Shown here in pieces: positions 13,754-16,916 of a stretch of DNA of 16,916 bases. The number at the start of each line of letters is the position of its first letter. Position 1 is the stretch's first letter. The notes under the pieces were generated by a model. The model was not told the origin of the DNA. It did not search any database and worked only from the letters and a program-made list of their open reading frames with translations. The DNA lies in assembly GCA_031178565.1 (NCBI GenBank), contig JAPSIU010000027.1:1-16916 (forward strand). Reading direction: 5' to 3'. Both the position numbers and the translations under genes were made by a program. The DNA is from Leucobacter sp. Its GTDB lineage: Bacteria > Actinomycetota > Actinomycetes > Actinomycetales > Microbacteriaceae.

Positions 13754-14218
13754 ATGCCCGAAGCGATCGCCCTGTCGATCCCAGTCACAGACCTTCCCGA
13801 GTACATCGGCCGCTCCTACGGGCCCTCATCATGGCTGGAGGTGGCGCAGGAGGACGTCGACGCTTTCGCACGGGTGACGGGTGACCGCAACCCGATCCAC
13901 ATCGATCCCGAAGCCGCGGCGGCGACGCCCTTCGGGGGCACGATCGCCCACGGCCTGCTCACGCACTCCCTGGTGGTGCCGCTGATGGCCGAGGTCTTCG
14001 AGGTCACGGGAGCGTCCATGGGCATCAACTACGGGCTGAACCGGCTCCGCTTCCCCGCCCCGGTCCCCGTCGGATCCCGCATCCGGGTCTCGGGGATCGT
14101 CGATGACGTGACGGAGGTCGACGGCGGATACCAGGTCGCGACCACGGTCACCTGGGAGATCGAGGGCGGATCGAAGCCGGTCTGCGTCGCGGAGATGCTG
14201 CTGAGGTACTACCGATGA
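13754..14218 (+). CDS. couM: MaoC-type (hotdog) enoyl-CoA hydratase, CouM-like
   Basis: The 154-residue hotdog protein is predicted to hydrate hydroxycinnamoyl-CoA to the 3-hydroxy-3-arylpropionyl-CoA. The (R)-hydratase motif is clear: Asp44, Asn46, His49 and Asp51 in VTGDRNPIHID, followed by ATPFGGTIAHGLLTHSL. This Asp/His pair activates the water in MaoC enzymes. The ATG at 13754 has GGAGG five bases upstream. The stop overlaps the couN ATG by four bases (ATGA), so the two are translationally coupled. In Rhodococcus jostii the CouM hydratase is likewise MaoC-type and sits with a short-chain dehydrogenase, a CoA ligase and an amidohydrolase, matching this order of functions. A general acyl-CoA hydratase is the main alternative. 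Confidence 0.87.
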   Translation: MPEAIALSIPVTDLPEYIGRSYGPSSWLEVAQEDVDAFARVTGDRNPIHIDPEAAAATPFGGTIAHGLLTHSLVVPLMAEVFEVTGASMGINYGLNRLRFPAPVPVGSRIRVSGIVDDVTEVDGGYQVATTVTWEIEGGSKPVCVAEMLLRYYR

Positions 14219-15138
14219 GCGCGGCGGCGGGAGGGGGAGCGGACCTCGCGGGGAAGGTGGCCATCGTGACGGGTGCGGGGCGCAGCCTCGGACGCTCGTA
14301 CGCGATCGCCCTCGCGGCCGCGGGAGCCGAGGTCGTGGTCAACGACGTCGACGCCGATTCGGCAGCGGACACCGCGGCCGAGATCGAGCGGGCCGGAGGT
14401 CGGGCGACGACCGTCGTGGCACCCGTCGGTCCGAGCGAGACGGCGGAGGCGCTGGTCGATGCCGCGACCGAGCGGTTCGGGCGTCTCGACGTTCTCGTCG
14501 CGAACGCCGGCGTGCTGCGGGATCGTGTGCTCTGGAAGATGAGCGACGACGACTTCGACGCCGTCGTGTCGACCCACCTGCGGGGCAGCTTCACCTGCGG
14601 AAGGGCGGCGGCGATCGCGATGCGCGAGCAGGGGGAGGGCGGCCGTATCGTCCTGATCGGCTCGCCGGCCGGCCAGTTCGGGAGTTTCGGGCAGACGAAC
14701 TACTGCGCGGTGAAGGCCGGTCTCGTCGCGATGGCGCGCACCTGGTCGCTCGAGCTCGCGCGCGCCGGCATCACGGCGAACGCGGTGATCCCGACGGCGC
14801 TCAGCCCGATGACGGCCACGATCCCCGCGTACGCGGAACTCTACGAGAGATTCCTCGAGGGCGAGCCCATCCCCGCGGAGTATCGCCGGGATCACGCGCT
14901 CGGATCGCCCGAGGACGTCGCGCCCCTGATCGTCTGGCTGGCGTCGGATGCCGCATCGGGAGTGACCGGTCAGGCGATCGGCATCGGCGGGGACCGGCTC
15001 ACCCTCTACTCGCATCCCGGCGAGGCCGCGGTGGTGTTCCGCGACGGAGGCTGGGATCCCGCGGGCATCGGCGACGCCTGGGAGCGCGAGCTGGCGGCGC
15101 ACGCGCAGACCTCCGGCCCGACCGTCCCCCTGGATTGA
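14215..15138 (+). CDS. couN: Short-chain dehydrogenase, 3-hydroxyacyl-CoA dehydrogenase, CouN-like
   Basis: The protein is predicted to oxidise the 3-hydroxy-3-arylpropionyl-CoA made by CouM to the beta-ketoacyl-CoA, using NAD+. The 307 residues form a classical SDR. The cofactor loop TGAGRSLG is at 19-26. Asp44/Asp46 (VVNDVD), after the second strand, suggests NAD+ over NADP+. NAG is at 97-99, and the catalytic Ser150, Tyr163 and Lys167 lie in IGSPAG and NYCAVK. About 50 residues beyond the usual 250-residue SDR core form a C-terminal extension (from about HPGEAAVVFRDGGWDP), as in multifunctional-enzyme-type 3-hydroxyacyl-CoA dehydrogenases. The start ATG overlaps the couM stop by four bases, and the stop lies two bases before the couL ATG. 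Without the operon context only a generic SDR call would be safe. Confidence 0.85.
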   Translation: MSAAAGGGADLAGKVAIVTGAGRSLGRSYAIALAAAGAEVVVNDVDADSAADTAAEIERAGGRATTVVAPVGPSETAEALVDAATERFGRLDVLVANAGVLRDRVLWKMSDDDFDAVVSTHLRGSFTCGRAAAIAMREQGEGGRIVLIGSPAGQFGSFGQTNYCAVKAGLVAMARTWSLELARAGITANAVIPTALSPMTATIPAYAELYERFLEGEPIPAEYRRDHALGSPEDVAPLIVWLASDAASGVTGQAIGIGGDRLTLYSHPGEAAVVFRDGGWDPAGIGDAWERELAAHAQTSGPTVPLD

Positions 15139-15140
15139 TC

Positions 15141-16748
15141 ATGGACGGGCACTACGCGGATATCTGGCATCGCATCGCACTCGCGGACCCGGACCGCCCC
15201 GCCATCGTGACGGTGGGGGAGTCCAGGCTCGTGCACGCGGAGTTCGACGACGCGTGCGCGCGCGTCGCGGCGCTGCTGGCGGAACTCGGCATCGGGCGAG
15301 ACGACAAGGTCTCGATCCTGTCGCACAACCGGCCGGAGTGGATCCTGACCTTCGCGGGAGCGCTGCGCATCGGCGTCGTCCCCGTCTCGCTCAACTTCCG
15401 GTATCGGGCACGGGAGCTCGCCGCGCTCCTCGACGACTCGGACTCGAAGGCGCTCGTCTACGCCGCGAGCCTTGCCGGCACGGTCTCGGAGGCGGTTGAG
15501 CTGCTCGGCCGCCCGATCGCCCTGCTCCAGGTGCAGGACGCGGACGAGCCGCTCCTCCCCGGCGCCGTCGATTTCGGATCCTATGCGCAGCGCGACCCGT
15601 TGCCCTACGAGCACCCGGGCGACGGGGACTTCTTCATCTACACCGGCGGAACGACGGGTGCGCCCAAGGCGGCGATGTGGAGCGTGCGCCAGATGCTCGC
15701 GATGCAGGTCTACAACGCCTATCTCACGGCGGGGCTTCCGGCACCGGGCTCTCCGGAGCGGGCGGTGGAGCTCGCGACGGGCGGCGCCGCGCCGAGGATC
15801 GCCGCGCTCGCACTCTCGCCGTACATGCACGGCACCGCGCTCACGACCGTCATCAACGCGCTGCTGCTCGGAGGGACCGTGGTCATCCTGCCGGACGCGC
15901 GATTCGACGCCGAGCGAGCGGTGCGGGCGATCCTGGAAGAGGGCGTCACCCGCGTCGCCGTCGCCGGGGACGCGATCGCGCTCCCGCTGCTCGAGGCGGC
16001 GGAGCGGATGGGGGTCCGCGAGCTGCCCGAGCTGACGTCGGTGCTGTCCTCCGGGATGCGGTTCAGCGACACGACGAAGGCCCGTCTGCACGCGCTCGCG
16101 CCGAACCTCGTGATCACCGATCTCCTCGCGTCGACCGAGGGAGGCGCCGTCGCCCTCGGCATCAGCCGCTCGGCGGAGGATCTCCCCGCGCGGTTCCGCC
16201 TCACGCCGGGGACCGTCGTGCTCGACGAGGGCGACGAGGAGGTGCAGGACGTGCCGGGCGCCGTCGGCCGGCTGGCTTTCACCGGCGGGATGCCGAAGGG
16301 CTACTACGGGGACCCCGAGAAGACGGCCGCGAACTTCGTCGAGATCCGCGGCCGGCGCCACGTGATCCCGGGAGACCTCGTGCGGGTCGAGGAGGGCGGT
16401 TGCATCGAACTCCTCGGCCGCGGCGCGACCGTCGTCAACTCCGGCGGCGAGAAGGTCTATCCGGCCGAGGTCGAGGAGGCGCTCATGCGGTTCCCCGGTG
16501 TCCTCGATGCCGTCGTGTTCGGCATTCCCGATGACCGATGGGGGGAGGTGGTCGCGGCAGCCGTCGCGGTCGACGACCCCGTGTCCTTCTCGGTGCCGGA
16601 TCTGGTCGCGCGCGTCGGGGAGGAGATCGCCGGCTACAAGAAGCCGCGGTGCGTGCTGGTCACTCGCGATCTCGAGCGCAGCGGGAGCGGCAAGATCGAT
16701 CTCGCGAGGGCTCGGGACCGCGCGGTTGTCGAAGGAGTGTTCCTGTGA
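15141..16748 (+). CDS. couL: Acyl-/aryl-CoA synthetase (ANL superfamily), CouL-like hydroxycinnamate-CoA ligase
   Basis: The 535-residue protein is predicted to activate a hydroxycinnamate with ATP and coenzyme A, the entry step of the cou route. ANL motifs are in order. The phosphate loop is YTGGTTGAPKAA (from about 167). DLLASTEGG is the adenine-binding motif, and GRLAFTGGMPKGYYGDPEKT and GDLVRVEEGG carry the ribose-binding Asp. NSGGEKVYPAEVEEAL is the hinge and A8 region, and SGSGKIDL carries the catalytic Lys near the C-terminus. I use the ATG at 15141; a TTG six bases earlier overlaps the couN stop. The stop overlaps the next gene's GTG (GTGA). Motifs do not fix the substrate, so a fatty acyl-CoA ligase cannot be excluded. 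The MaoC/SDR/amidohydrolase neighbours point to an aromatic C3 side chain. Confidence 0.87.
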   Translation: MDGHYADIWHRIALADPDRPAIVTVGESRLVHAEFDDACARVAALLAELGIGRDDKVSILSHNRPEWILTFAGALRIGVVPVSLNFRYRARELAALLDDSDSKALVYAASLAGTVSEAVELLGRPIALLQVQDADEPLLPGAVDFGSYAQRDPLPYEHPGDGDFFIYTGGTTGAPKAAMWSVRQMLAMQVYNAYLTAGLPAPGSPERAVELATGGAAPRIAALALSPYMHGTALTTVINALLLGGTVVILPDARFDAERAVRAILEEGVTRVAVAGDAIALPLLEAAERMGVRELPELTSVLSSGMRFSDTTKARLHALAPNLVITDLLASTEGGAVALGISRSAEDLPARFRLTPGTVVLDEGDEEVQDVPGAVGRLAFTGGMPKGYYGDPEKTAANFVEIRGRRHVIPGDLVRVEEGGCIELLGRGATVVNSGGEKVYPAEVEEALMRFPGVLDAVVFGIPDDRWGEVVAAAVAVDDPVSFSVPDLVARVGEEIAGYKKPRCVLVTRDLERSGSGKIDLARARDRAVVEGVFL

Positions 16749-16916
16749 TCCGCTACGAACCCCGCGTCGACGTCGCCGCGATCCGCGCGGTCGACACGCA
16801 CGTCCACGTGCAGTTCGACTCGACCGGGCGGCGCGCGCTCCCGGACGACCTGCTCGATGCCATGGACGCCTATTTCGGTCACGGCCCTCGCGAGCTCTCC
16901 GTCGACGAGTTGGCGG
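16745..16916 (+). CDS. couO: Amidohydrolase (amidohydrolase-2/ACMSD-like), CouO-like, cut by window end
   Basis: Only the first 57 codons are in the window. The frame starts with GTG at 16745, overlapping the couL stop by four bases (GTGA), so it is the next gene of the operon. Residues AVDTHVHVQFD near position 18 carry the HxH metal motif after the first strand, typical of COG2159 amidohydrolases, which are usually about 300-400 residues. In Rhodococcus, CouO is an amidohydrolase-superfamily enzyme that releases the hydroxybenzoate by hydrolysing the aryl-beta-ketoacyl-CoA, replacing thiolysis, and gene order supports the same here. Alternatives within this family are decarboxylases of the LigW/ACMSD type and the LigJ hydratase, which the visible part cannot exclude. 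Confidence 0.75.
   Translation, partial: MIRYEPRVDVAAIRAVDTHVHVQFDSTGRRALPDDLLDAMDAYFGHGPRELSVDELA

Overview
The window is GC-rich DNA (roughly 70 % by eye) from an actinobacterium. A DUF222/HNH (13E12-type) endonuclease gene, GTG/TTG starts and 4-base ATGA/GTGA gene overlaps fit this. Microbacteriaceae or a close relative is my best guess. I see no tRNA, rRNA, CRISPR array or transposase.

Most of the window is a catabolic island for methoxylated, lignin-type aromatic acids. Left to right: (1) 2-1339, the end of an unrelated membrane protein. (2) 1414-2622, a core-domain MetE-like methyltransferase, possibly leaderless. (3) 2647-3531, an IclR regulator, divergent from (4) 3671-5997, a flavin/[2Fe-2S] reductase and a CYP199A-like P450 (PbdB/PbdA type) predicted to remove para-O-methyl groups from benzoates. 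(5) 6073-7605, a DUF222-HNH gene flanked by short repeats, which splits the island. (6) 7911-11534, a reverse-strand operon galB-galC-galD-extradiol dioxygenase in which each gene overlaps the next by 4 bases. (7) 11745-13148, a divergent LigM/DesA-type tetrahydrofolate-dependent O-demethylase. (8) 13179-13625, a MarR/CouR-like repressor, divergent from (9) 13754-16916, a couM-couN-couL-couO-like operon for the CoA-dependent, non-beta-oxidative shortening of hydroxycinnamates. The last gene is cut by the window edge.

Together the genes suggest one route. CouL/M/N/O shorten a cinnamic acid such as sinapate or ferulate to the matching benzoate. The P450 system removes a para-methyl group and the LigM/DesA enzyme removes meta-methyl groups onto tetrahydrofolate, with the MetE-like protein a plausible sink for the resulting 5-methyl-tetrahydrofolate. 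The VOC-fold dioxygenase opens the ring, and GalD, GalB and GalC carry oxalomesaconate to pyruvate and oxaloacetate.

The most unusual point is the ring-cleavage enzyme. Known gallate and 3-O-methylgallate dioxygenases are LigB-type (type II). The only ring-cleavage gene here is a type I VOC enzyme in which the usual active-site acid/base His appears to be Tyr. This could be an undescribed gallate-type dioxygenase and an actinobacterial syringyl-lignin pathway. Functions are inferred from motifs and remembered family sequences; no database search was run.
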